Assembly: GCA_038277395.1 (NCBI GenBank)
Contig: CM076197.1
Coordinates: 73,813,348 to 73,877,347 of the forward strand
Direction of reading: 5' to 3'
From: Dryocosmus kuriphilus
Lineage: Eukaryota; Arthropoda; Insecta; Hymenoptera; Cynipidae
DNA length: 64,000 nucleotides
The notes beneath the pieces are model-generated. The model did no database searches. It saw only the letters and a program-made list of their open reading frames with translations, and was not told the origin of the DNA. Position 1 is the stretch's first letter, and each line of letters opens with the position of its first letter. The position numbers were made by a program, and so were the translations under genes. Shown here in pieces: positions 34,054 through 44,869 of this stretch.

Positions 34054-37040
34054 CTCTCATACATCCTTTCTCTCTTTTCTGCACTATGTGCCCAGTGTGT
34101 ACTCAGTCAATGCGACGAGGACTTAACTGCCTCATTGTCATTCTGCAAGCATTGAAGGCGCTTCGGGGACAGCTGTGCAAAATTTCAGGTCAAAATATTA
34201 AAACCGCAAATTTAAGTGCTTCAGCTACTATACCCAATTCTTAAAGGCATCTTAGAAGAGTCAGTGTAACGGGGTGGTAAATAAACTTTTATTAGGGAGA
34301 CGGGTTCAACGCAAAGGGGAAAAAGAATGACAGTAAGAGGTTTGCACCTGTCGGGGAATCTCTCTAGCGTAATATTGAATATAAAGATGTAGGAGGTATG
34401 TTTTGCACAATGATGCATAGAGGATGGTGGCGTGGGTAGTGGAGTAAGTCGATCGATTGAATAAAAAAATGTTAGTGCATTGAGAATGCAAATCGCGTCC
34501 GACACGATGCCTAGCAAGAGAAGCAGAGTGAGAAGGGGGCAAAGCCGTTACTGAAGGGTGGGGTAGTCCGCGGCTATTGAAGAGTGAAACCGCTCAAAGC
34601 AGCTGCCCCCGCCCCTCAAGAGAGAAAGAGAGAGCTACCCTCTCCTTGAACACTAGGAACTAGAAGCTGCTCCTCCTAGCTGGAAAAGTAAACCTGCAAC
34701 AGTGTATCACTTTCTTTCTATTCTTAGTAGATTTACCCGACCCATATTTATTTCTTGTAGATCCTTGGGTAACAAGTTGAAGGGTCTTTATTAAAAAATT
34801 CTACAAAACATCTATTCTCAGATCGAATCATCCTTTTTTAGTAGGAGGATAATCTAAAAAATGAAATTAATAGATGTTATACTGGATGGAAGAAGTTGGC
34901 TGCAATATCAACGTTGGCGAAACCGGTTGAGAAAAAAAAGGAGTTTGGCAGGCTAACATGAGAGATACAGAGAATGAGTGAAGGAGAGAGAAAACAGCTT
35001 TAAGGCAGCCAGATGCAGAGGGGGACGAAACGCACGGGGCGCACGAAGTGCTCATTGTAAGATCGGCGCGTGCGGCACGCGGACTCCCCTTTTGCTATGG
35101 TTTTCTCACTCTCTCTCTCTCTCTTTCTCTCCAGTCGGTCTGTCACGTCTCCTCCCTTCTCACACGAGCGTCTAGCTCTGGCCCCCTTGTTCTTCGAGCT
35201 CCCTATTTTATAAAGGGCGACCCCGGGCCCAGAAACACAGCCACTACTGATTGTCGAAGGCACATCTGCCATACGATCGCGCTCGATTGTCCGAGGCTTA
35301 GAAACTTGGCCGTGGAAAAAAAGTGGCTTAGCAGCAGGGTAGTGACGAGACAGCCAAGAGAAGGGTCCAAGAGCGCATCATCCTGCAATCGCTCTCGAAA
35401 GGAGCTTTTGATTACTCCCTATTAAATTACATTAAATTAGAGCCAACTCATTCTCTCCACTCAAGCCCTTACCAGATATTGTAACTTGAAGATTTTTATA
35501 AAAAATTATATTAATGAGGTTCCCAAAAGCTTCCTGCAGTTCCAAAAGTTCCTGCAGCCTTTGACTCTGGACTGAATTTTACGGTCTTTCTTGTTTTTTC
35601 TGGGCTTTCTTTTAAAGATGACACGGAAGTTGTGTCTTTTAAGTCCGCGAGTCGCGGCAATACTTTAACCTAACTAAAGGCGCGAAACGTCAAACGACCC
35701 CCTCGTGTTACCATTCTCTTTCTACACCTTCCCTTTCGTGAGCTTCTGCTCCTCCTTCTACCCTTGCACCTCCTCATCCACCTCTAACTGACGCGATAAC
35801 CCTTAGGCATAAAAATACCCCCAGAACATCATAATTGCTTCGCTACCGCCATGGAATAGAGCGAAGTAATCACTTGTTAACTTGAATTTTAATTACGTGA
35901 TTTTCCGGCGCGTGCGCGTATACTTTCTTAGAAATCATTGCGATGCGGTTTCTGGCTTGCATGCTTGGATGCCTGTCTGCCGCTCCGAGTCAGAGTATAT
36001 GGCGTTAAAGTGTTAATTACTAATTAAGAAGGGTGCAACATCAAGACCCTGCGCGACACCTTTTTGAACGCGCCCTCTGAATGAAGGCTTTTGCTCTGCC
36101 GGAAAAATATGTGCAACATGTTCCATCCGACCTCAAACATCTAGTCAATTCACACCCACGCACACTTCTCAACTCAAAACCAATTCTTTAATTTTCTTAT
36201 CTCAACTTGTGAAACAATATAAAAAATGAAGATAACGGAAATTTTTAAGAAACCGTTTGGTCTGGATTCGTTTAAACACTTGGAAAGTTAGAACCTTCGT
36301 CAATAAAAGAAGAACGTTAAATCTTGCGACTCTTCTTTGCTAATATTCCTTCTCGGGGTCTGGGGTAGACCTTCGAACCCTTCACGACATCATGGGAAAG
36401 TTTCGACAAGAAAGCCAACGATCGAGGGGTGAGATTTCAGGGTCAGAAGTATCAGGGAAGGAAACGCCAAGCTATTGTCGAAGGTCGGCCACCTAAGCAT
36501 AACCGTTAAAAGGGGCTGGTTGGCTTAAGGAGGAGAATCAGAGTTTCTTGAATGGTGAACGAGGAGAGTGTAAGACGAGAAGCGCGACGTCTCAACGAGT
36601 CACTTGGAAGGTTTAGGGGAGGCGCGTGGTACAAACGACTTTTAGCCGCACTTTTCTATTGTGTCCTCTAACGGTAACGATTTTTTTCAACCAACCTACC
36701 CCCAGATATTTATCAAATTCAAGTGATAAAAGCTGTAAAAATTAAGAATATCCTAATTATTCAGGACATCTATAGGATCCAAACTGGATAAATAACCAAG
36801 CGTCGTCTTGAAAAGTTCATTGTTGATTTCACGCGGCATTCTGAACACTTCTTTCTCTTCAAATTGAAAGAATCCAAAGAACGTGGACGAATGATTTCAA
36901 TTATAGCTGAGCTTTGCATTGTCTGAGGAAGAAGCTTAATGCCATTTTTAAGCATTCTTGTTCCTCTTATCGGCAGCGAAGCGTCTCGTAATTAGATGCT
37001 AATAATCAGCACCCTCGTAGTGAATCTCTCGCTCTATCAA

Positions 37041-37042
<2 letters not shown>

Positions 37043-37073
<31 letters not shown>
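37043..37073. repeat. (CT)n microsatellite
   Basis: About 15 CT dinucleotides in intron 3. Confidence 0.9.
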
Positions 37074-37076
<3 letters not shown>

Positions 37077-39039
37077 CGACGCCACGCTTCAATGGTGTGC
37101 AAGAAGACCCGAGGCACTGAAGAGCTTATTATTATTCTAATTAGACAATACCATAATGAATGACTCCGCGATTCACCCTCTCTTTCTTCCTTGCTCGAGC
37201 CTCCTCCTCGATCTCTGCATCTCTATCGGTTGTTGCTCTTCTCTCACTTGGTGCAACCGAAGAGTGAAAATTCTAGCACTCAGCTTTTTGTCGTACTCAA
37301 ATGACTACGGAACTAGTGCAGTCTCACTTGCACTCTTACAACCCATTATGCGCCCACGTAATCCATCTCGTACTCTTTTCTGTCTCGAGGTGTCTGTTTT
37401 AATTAGGCACTTCGCGATGTGCAGATCCAATGTGTTGGTTGATATCCATCCGGCATCCGCGTACCACATTCCGCCTATATACTTGGCGATTCGACGAGCC
37501 TCAATGCGTTTGATGGGTGGGTGAATAAGGATTATAGAAGCAGGTGACAGGTTGTTGAGGGCTCGAGCTGACTGGTTAGGTGAAGGGTGTTGTCGAAGAG
37601 GAGCGAACCACTCCTCATCTTCTTGGCACTTCTGCCTGCTTCTATCATCCTCCACCCATCCTCCGCCCATCCTCCACAAATCCACCTTCTCAGCAGCTAA
37701 CATCCCGTGAGGACTAATAAGAGGTCGACAAGCTGTCTTTAGTTACAGAATCCCACAACTCAACAAGCCTCTAGTCTCCTAATCATTTCAGAGCATCCAA
37801 TTCATTCCTCACTTTAGAGGGAGTTGATCTTAATTATCCCGAGCCCAAAGAGATCAATTTTCAACGCTTATGTCTTTATTACTATTGTGATACAATTAAA
37901 CCAAAATCCCTTTCAACCTGGGTCGCTGATCAATCTCTCTAGCAACCAACCCAGGTGGAAAGTATCACAAAGTCAGTTGACTAATGAATCAGTAGGAAGA
38001 TCCTAGCATACATCTTTTGCTACCGTTCCTCTTGCAAGATCGACTATTTTTTATTTGTTCGCACAAGTCCTCACGGACAAGTACAAGCTATAATGTCGCT
38101 GAGGTGGAAGCAATCTTAAAAATTGCTTCGCATTAGCGCCGAATCGAAAGGAAAGCAAAAGAGATTCCTTTCGTGGGCTTACAAGTAAGAGATCGAGAAA
38201 CACAAGTTAGCGAACACTAGCTTTCCACTGAGTGCATCTGCTTCTTTGCATCCCCTGGGATTCGAGGATTTCCGAGGGAAAACTGCACTCAAGAGTCTTG
38301 CAGTATTTTCTCTAAACTGCAACTCATTCCGCATCTCGCACGACTTATTTATGTAAAATACGAAATCAACCCTATCTTTTCAACCCCTTGAGACACTCGC
38401 GATTTTCATTCTTCTTGAACTCATCATCTGTTAAATTGATACTCTTTAATTACTAGATAAAAATATTGAATAACGTATTTTTCTTTGGAAGCTTTCTCGC
38501 TTCGAAAGTTGTTTGTTTTCGTTAGAAGTTTTCAGGTCACTCTGACTATACTAATTACCCGCCAATTAGTAACTTAGATTTATTTGACGGCGTTAATTAA
38601 CGAAGGTAAACTTGTCGAATGGGAAATTTTTCGCTGTGTTGGTCGGCACATTCGCTGTTTGTGCACCGGTATGCGTTTCTACATACAGTAAGTCTTCTTA
38701 GACGATACCTCGTTACACCATAACGTGGAGGCGTTCATCCCGACCCTTTGAAATGTGGGCGACGTCGCGTGCTCTTTTTCTTTCCAAGTGAACTCACCTT
38801 TAGAGTGAACGAGAAGAGCGAATTTTTTTCTCACGCGCTACGTCTTTTTTCGCTCTTCACTTGCGTCATCCCTACGCTCTTTAGTATATCGATCTTTAAT
38901 TAATTAGTGGCGGCGCATATCTTGCTAGTCTATCTTTACCGCATTACTAACTCAACCCCTAATAGATAGTGCAAGACATAGAGAACCGTGAAGTGCACCG
39001 AAGCGATTTTATAATTATCCAACGTAAACCTCTATTTTG

Positions 39040-39371
39040 AGTAAAAGACAAAGAAAGAGCTTCGGTGACTCAGGTGGTAGCGCGTCGACCTTCTAAGCAA
39101 GAGGTCCGGGGTTCTATTCCTGAGCCGAGTATCAATGGAATTTTCTATGTGTTCTACCGAGGCTCTCGTGGTTCGGAACCCACGTTAAACTGTAGGTCCC
39201 CTCTCATAAAGATGCCAGTGGTCTTTCAGGGAAGATTCTTCATGTCGAGGGGCAAATTACTTGGGGGTCACTGGGCCATTTTGAGAGATTTGTTTATAAT
39301 TGTTCTGGAAGACTCTCAAAACCCGTAAAAGGGAAGGGAGGAGTCTAAACTAATATACAAGTAAAAGACAA
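39040..39371 (+). mobile_element. tRNA-derived SINE with 12-bp target-site duplication
   Basis: A tRNA-like head carries an A box (TGACTCAGGTGGTAGCG from 39066) and a B box (GGTTCTATTCC at 39110-39120, one mismatch from the GGTTCGANTCC consensus). It is followed by a non-tRNA body of about 220 bp containing TTCGGAACCCACGTTAAACT. The 12-mer AGTAAAAGACAA flanks it exactly at 39040-39051 and 39360-39371. The anticodon arm of the head does not fold with the canonical 5-bp stem and 7-nt loop, so this is not a working tRNA. The insertion ends only 38 bp before the acceptor of the next prospero exon. The 87-codon ORF within it is not a gene. Confidence 0.8.
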
Positions 39372-39409
39372 GGTGTAATCTAATGTACCACTTTTTTTTA
39401 TTTTTTCAG

Positions 39410-39554
39410 AGAGTTCTACTATATCCAGATGGAAAAATACGCGAGACAGGCAGTATCGGAAGGTGTCAAAAACGCCGATGACCTACGGGTCGGAGGTGAT
39501 TCCGAAATTTACCGAGTTCTTAATCTTCACTACAACCGCAACAACCACATTGAG
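39410..39554 (+). CDS. pros: Prospero, coding exon 4 (rest of homeodomain, start of Prospero domain)
   Basis: Completes the split arginine and encodes EFYYIQMEKYARQAVSEG, then VKNADDLRVGGDSEIYRVLN and LHYNRNNHIE. These are helix 3 of the homeodomain and the beginning of the Prospero domain. The acceptor is TTTTTTCAG at 39401-39409. The donor is GTATGG at 39555, directly after the glutamate, matching the family position (HIE then VP). A second potential donor, GTGCGC at 39570, lies 15 nt downstream in the same phase. Confidence 0.95.
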
Positions 39555-40128
39555 GTATGGGGTCCACAGGTGCGCAATTGAACAGAACACGCACACGCTA
39601 CATTTTTTTAGTTTCCTTTTATTTCTTTAGCTGAAATACATTTTATGAGTCGGGTAAAAAAAGGGCCAATGGAAATCCAATAAGATCCTAAATAAAGTTT
39701 CAAATAAAGTATGCGTCAAATCAGTACTACAGTATCAGATTTTTTCTTAAAATTTTTACAAGTTAAAATAGGGAAAAAGTAGGAAAAGAGTTCAATTTTA
39801 TTTTTTCCGATAAAGTTCAAAAAACATTCCTACAGAGGAAATCATTTAGGGATCAGTACTTTTTCCCCTAATTGTACTTTGGTTGTATTTTACTCGAAAT
39901 CTTAACTGGATCCCAATGGAACTTGTTTTCACTCAGGAATAGTAAGATGCATGTCTTGATGTCAGAAGGTTCATCTAGAACAACTAAGTTCAAATCTTAA
40001 ATATAGATATAGAGTTTCTGTAAAAGAATAGATGGTATAGAAGCTACTTTTTGTCACGCTGCTTTACGATAAATGTAATATCTAAAATACAGAGCTGAAA
40101 ATCTAAGAATGTCCACATTTTATTGCAG
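39555..40128 (+). other. pros: prospero intron 4 (574 nt)
   Basis: Donor GTATGG at 39555 and acceptor TTTATTGCAG ending at 40128, phase 0. It is AT-rich and shows no ORF or repeat. Use of the alternative donor at 39570 would shorten it by 15 nt and insert five residues. Confidence 0.9.
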
Positions 40129-40308
40129 GTACCTGGTAACTTTAGGTACGTAGTGGAGCAGACCTTAAAAGAATTTTTCAAGGCGATCCAGGGTGGCAAG
40201 GACTCGGAACAGTCCTGGAAGAAGTCGATCTACAAGGTGATCTCGAGGCTAGACGATCCGGTTCCGGAGTACTTCAAAAGCCCGAATTTCCTGGAGCAGC
40301 TGGAATAG
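40129..40308 (+). CDS. pros: Prospero, last coding exon (C-terminal Prospero domain) and stop
   Basis: Encodes 59 residues and TAG: VPGNFRYVVEQTLKEFF, then KAIQGGKDSEQSWKKSIYKV and ISRLDDPVPEYFKSPNFLEQ, ending LE. This four-helix Prospero domain packs on the homeodomain, contributes to DNA binding and, in Drosophila, masks a nuclear export signal. The terminal FKSPNFLEQLE is the family C-terminus, so the protein is complete at this end. Together the five exons give about 1143 residues if one base is restored in exon 1, shorter than the roughly 1400-residue Drosophila protein, as expected from fewer low-complexity insertions. Confidence 0.97.
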   Translation, partial: VPGNFRYVVEQTLKEFFKAIQGGKDSEQSWKKSIYKVISRLDDPVPEYFKSPNFLEQLE

Positions 40309-42760
40309 GACGAAAAGAGGTGCTCTGCGAAGTACCCTTGATCACTAGAGCGCCAAGTGGCCGTTTGGTGATCAGCAAAAGTCTCACCGACGGCCGAGAA
40401 GGAACTTATCTCGTGGTTTACCGTCGATGGAAGCGCATCAGGTATCCTTAGTAACATATCGAATCCGAGCGAGAGGAAACGAAAGCGACACACCGAGAGA
40501 TCATCATACATACCGTCGTAATCTTCGCCACAGATGCGGACATGAGGATCTTTATATAGCGAGCGGGTTAAGTCCGATTGTGCTCGACGATACGAAAAAG
40601 AGGCGGAATACGCCGAATCTTTGTTGGGTGATAGGAAAACTCGACTTGTGTCGACGATAGCGTGTCAATTAATTTGGGCGAGATGACAATGCATGAAGAA
40701 AGCACGTGAAAAGATTGATTGACAAGTGGTCCAGATGAGAAGGTCGATAATTCGCGCACAATCTTATTGTTTGACAATAAGTTAATAAGTTCGCTTATGG
40801 AGTCGAAGGATCTTTTTATACGAAGGAAACATCAGCGTTTGTTTATTTGAAAGGGCTTTCTTAGAGATCTGTAAATCGAATTAGAAACTCATGCACTTGA
40901 GTACACGAAATTGCGCCAGTAGAGTTCCTAAACGTTTATAAATATATTGATAAACTTTCAGAATGATCAAAATTTTGTAATAGCCTGCCAAAGAGTCCTT
41001 TGGAACGATCTGTCATTAATCGCTTGTCGCTTCATGATACGTCGTTGCCAAATGTACGATTTGAATTTGGGACTGTCAAAAAAATAAATAAATAAGGCAC
41101 TTTCCTAGTACACTTTCGTGTTTGTGATACTCGTCGCGTGCTGTGGGTGGCGTTTTTATTAGAGCAGAAAATTACTTCTTGAAAAGAATAACGTCTGGAA
41201 GACGAGTTTCTTAGAGACTCTCGCATCACGTGACGAGCACCATTCCAGCCTTGGAGAAAATTCTCGATGACGAGAACTCCAAAGCACTCTGCAATCGCAA
41301 AAAAGCAGACGAAATTTAGAAGAGTTATTCACGAGATTCTGCGTGATACTTAATAAGTTCGTCAGGAACTTTCGGGTTCTTGAACTGTATATAAAATTAA
41401 TGTATTGTATAGGGAACAGAGCAAGTTCGATCGACGTGACGCAAATTCTTTCGTGCAAAAAAGGGAGCGCATGCGAGTGGAGAAAATGATCGAGAGAGTG
41501 GAAATACGAAGGCTTTACATGAAGAGCAAACTTCGCGTGAAAATTTCGCCGAGATGACAGATAATTTTTTCGAAGAATTAATTAAATATTCTCAGCAAAG
41601 TTAAATATACCCACACATGCTATTGGACCAAAAATTCATTAATGCTAAAGCGCATTTCCGTCAAGACTCTTTGTCAAAAAAAAAAAGTTTCTTGACACAC
41701 AGTGTTGACTGGAAAAAAAATTAATATCTTTAGAACGATGGATTTTTTTCTTCAAAGATAATTCAAGATTAGAAAAAAGTTCATGCGCGTCTCATTAATG
41801 ACGTAAAATATTAATTATTAAATGTATATCGGTTATGATTAGTGTATTTGAGATACTAGGCTAGTCGTGGTTGTCGAGATTACGTGTAAAAAAATAAATA
41901 AATTAAGAAAGAGTCAATCGTACCGGCGGCGTCCTGATAGTAGTAGGCAAAGGTAAGTGAACTGAAATGGTAAAAAATTACATTAGACGCGGGTACGTAT
42001 CTATTTAGAGTAGATTATATGAGAGAATATAATATATATATAAATATATTATATATATATATTAGATTTTTGAGCATTTAGTTAATAATGACGCGATTTC
42101 TTCAAGTGAACACGAATTATTGCGTATAAATGCACGTAGATACAAATAGAGGAATTAATTATTTTTTAAAAGCGCGAAATTTGTGTTCTTATTGTTGCGC
42201 TCTTCTTACGAGGGGCCAGTTGTAGATAGAATGTGAAGTATTAATAACTATTTTGCGGATTGTAGTGAGTTCTTGCAATTTTATCAAATTTATCCTACTA
42301 CTATCGATACTGATTTTTAACAACATTACCATTACCATTATAGCAGTGTCACGTCGGATTGATTAATTAGTATTATTTTTTTTATTAGTTAATTTAAATT
42401 AAAATAGTGAGACAATTATTATTTTAGTTTAATTTACACGCAATTTCCCCTGCATTTTGTTTGCGAAAAGGCAGTATTTTTTCCTTCTCTCTCTCTCTTC
42501 TCTTTATATTCCATACCCATGTACTTTAGCTACCCCAACGCCACTCTGTACTTTAGTTGAGATTATGATTTAGCGTTATTGTATGATTTAGCTTAGCATA
42601 TTATATTATATTATATTATATTATTATATTATACACACACACTTTTTGCAAGCGGTGAGTCTTAACCTAGTCACGAGTCACTATTTTTTAATTAATTATC
42701 AATCGACTTATTGATACTTTTATTTATTATTCACGCAAATAAAACAAAAATCATTGAATA
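40309..42760 (+). other. pros: prospero 3' UTR (proximal form, probable)
   Basis: No ORF of interest follows the stop. Candidate poly(A) signals include AATAAA at 41083-41088 and a good one at 42738-42743, which is followed about 25-45 bases later by T-rich sequence with TTTCCTCTGCTTTG. The 3' UTR would then be roughly 0.8-2.4 kb. AT-dinucleotide and TTATA runs occur at about 42030-42065 and 42593-42635. The exact end cannot be read from sequence alone. Confidence 0.5.
42738..42743 (+). terminator. pros: candidate poly(A) signal AATAAA (proximal)
   Basis: AATAAA followed by a CA-containing stretch (AACAAAAATCATTGAA) and a T-rich downstream element within 50 bp. It is one of several candidates. 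Confidence 0.4.
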
Positions 42761-44279
42761 TAATTTTTCCTCTGCTTTGTTTTATTATCGTTTTATCGTT
42801 AAGAAACCCTATCCCATGAATATCCTCTCGACTGTTTTCTTGGCCTAAGATTTATCGAAACAATCATCCTGAGCCTTGATCGTCTAAAAGTTATTAAATT
42901 AAAGCTCATGAAAACAAAGATTTTTGGCCTAAAGCAGTATTTTTGGTATTGGCCTAACCTCGAGAAATAATCAGTTAGTGCCTATAAAGAATTCCAATTT
43001 CTTTTTAATCGATTTCATCTTTCGAGCCGAGAAAATTTTTTAAACAAAATTCCCAACGAAATAAAAAAATATAAGTCGAGAGATACTTCCATTATTATTT
43101 TTCCAATCTATAATTTACTTTTTATCTACACAGAAACAACTATTCAAATCGCGTTATAGTTAACTAAAAGAGAAATTAACCAAATTAAGAAAAGTTCGAA
43201 TTGTTTGTTAAAAGTGAATCCATGTAGATGGTAATTTGCAAAGTATTATCGTGCAATTTTTCATAATCGAAAATTTCATTCATCGAAGTAATTTAATTGG
43301 CTATCTGGACGCCGCCCGGGAAATTAACTCGAGAGACTGCGTCACGGATTAAAAATCGTTTCATATCAGACGATTTAAGATTCCGTACTCTGTACCTATA
43401 CATAAACATTTTTTCCAACACTATTCGAAAGCTCGAATTTTCGCATTTTGGAGGTACTTTGGATCAAGAGAGCGCTGCCATCTCGTCCGAACGAGAGACA
43501 GACCAAATTAAAGAATACGGAATGGGATTGACGAAACTAATAAAAAAAAAAAAAGGTAAAAAGCAGATTAGAGGCAAAAAAGGCAGCTTGAGGGAGAAAA
43601 GTGATTGAACGAAGAAAAAGATAGTAAAAGTGGTGCAAGTACTTGCGCGAAATGACTGAGCCCCATTAAAAAATATCCTCGACACAAATTAAAAGAGATA
43701 AATTTGTTTAGCTAAGAATGTCCCTGAGACACCGTTTAAAACTTATGTCGATCGACTCGCCGTATCAGTGCAAGGAGACGATAATTAGAGAGAAACGGAT
43801 ACCTCTAAACTAGAGGCAGTAAGGGGTGTAACAAAAAATGGAAAAAAAGAGAGAAATAATAAGCATACGTACATACCTAAACGCGTAAATAAGGCAAACT
43901 CGTAAATAAAATATTAATTAATAGTATCTAACGTTAACACTTGCAAGCTATTAATTATTATATTAAGATTAATTAAAAATAAATTGGCAGGCGACACACC
44001 TACCTTAAACTAATAAACTAATTATTAATACAATTATTATTAACTATCGAGTTTTTCGTGATTAAGTCGTGATAAACGAGAATCGGAGTAAGTTAATTGA
44101 GAGACAATTCCTCGACTATTAGGGGGCGTATTAGAGTGTATCACAGATGAGGCGATGCGATGCGATAGAAGGAGGACGCCATAGATTTTTTTCGTAGGAC
44201 TTAGGGAAAGAAAGCGTCCTCCGGATATCGCTTCCCGTGTGCGTGTGAGGAAAATTGAGTAAATGATAAAAGAAGGTAT

Positions 44280-44353
<74 letters not shown>

Positions 44354-44869
44354 GTGACTGAAAGAAACTAATATTACATTTTTTTATGAGAGTACCACGT
44401 GCGTTACTAACTGATTGTTGACAGCGTGCGAACAAATTTTTCTGTGTGATAATCTCGTACACGTAGAGTGTTATTAAAGCCTATACGTTGATATGGATTA
44501 TGGTGCGGTTGAGGTCAGACGTGGAATGAGGAAGCTCAAGGATTCGAGAGGTGGCTCCAATTTTACAGCTTAGCACAAGCCTCTGCATCGAAGGATCCAT
44601 ATCCTTCGATATTTACATATCACTGTTTTAAAATTAAGCAAATAGATAAAATAATCCATAGTCACAGCTTGTAAAGTCGTCGAAGACTCCGACTTTGCTT
44701 CAGAATCTTTCTTTTATCCAAATTTTGACTTTTTAAATCCTGACTATCTCAATAATCTTAGTAGCTTTCAGAGAGGTTTTCTTTTAAAGGCAGATAATAG
44801 TTTAAAGTTTCTCTATAGTATAAAAATGGACAATTTATAGTTGCTTTCTTTTCCTGGAAAGTAGTTTAA
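42761..44869. other. non-coding DNA downstream of prospero
   Basis: No gene is recognised. It may be part of an extended 3' UTR. It contains the GA microsatellite at 44283-44350, listed separately. The short ORFs have no recognisable motif. Confidence 0.45.
44283..44350. repeat. (GA)n microsatellite
   Basis: About 33 uninterrupted GA dinucleotides, the longest microsatellite of this type in the window. Confidence 0.95.

Larger units (their letters stand above)
16607..39409 (+). other. pros: prospero intron 3 (22.8 kb), splitting the homeodomain
   Basis: Donor GTGAGT at 16607, acceptor TTATTTTTTCAG ending at 39409, phase 2 within the arginine of NF-R-EF. The intron holds the tandem array (19.2-27.1 kb), a HINE-like insertion, several microsatellites and a SINE. 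The remaining stretches, 16.6-19.0, 27.4-34 and 34-39 kb, look single-copy with moderate GC, and show no ORF that I can support. In Drosophila, large prospero introns carry enhancers; no individual site is identified here. Confidence 0.9.

Noticed and set aside
39058..39131. Functional tRNA gene
   Set aside because: A and B boxes are present, but the anticodon arm does not form the canonical stem and 7-nt loop, and the unit is embedded in a longer element with a target-site duplication, so it is a SINE head.
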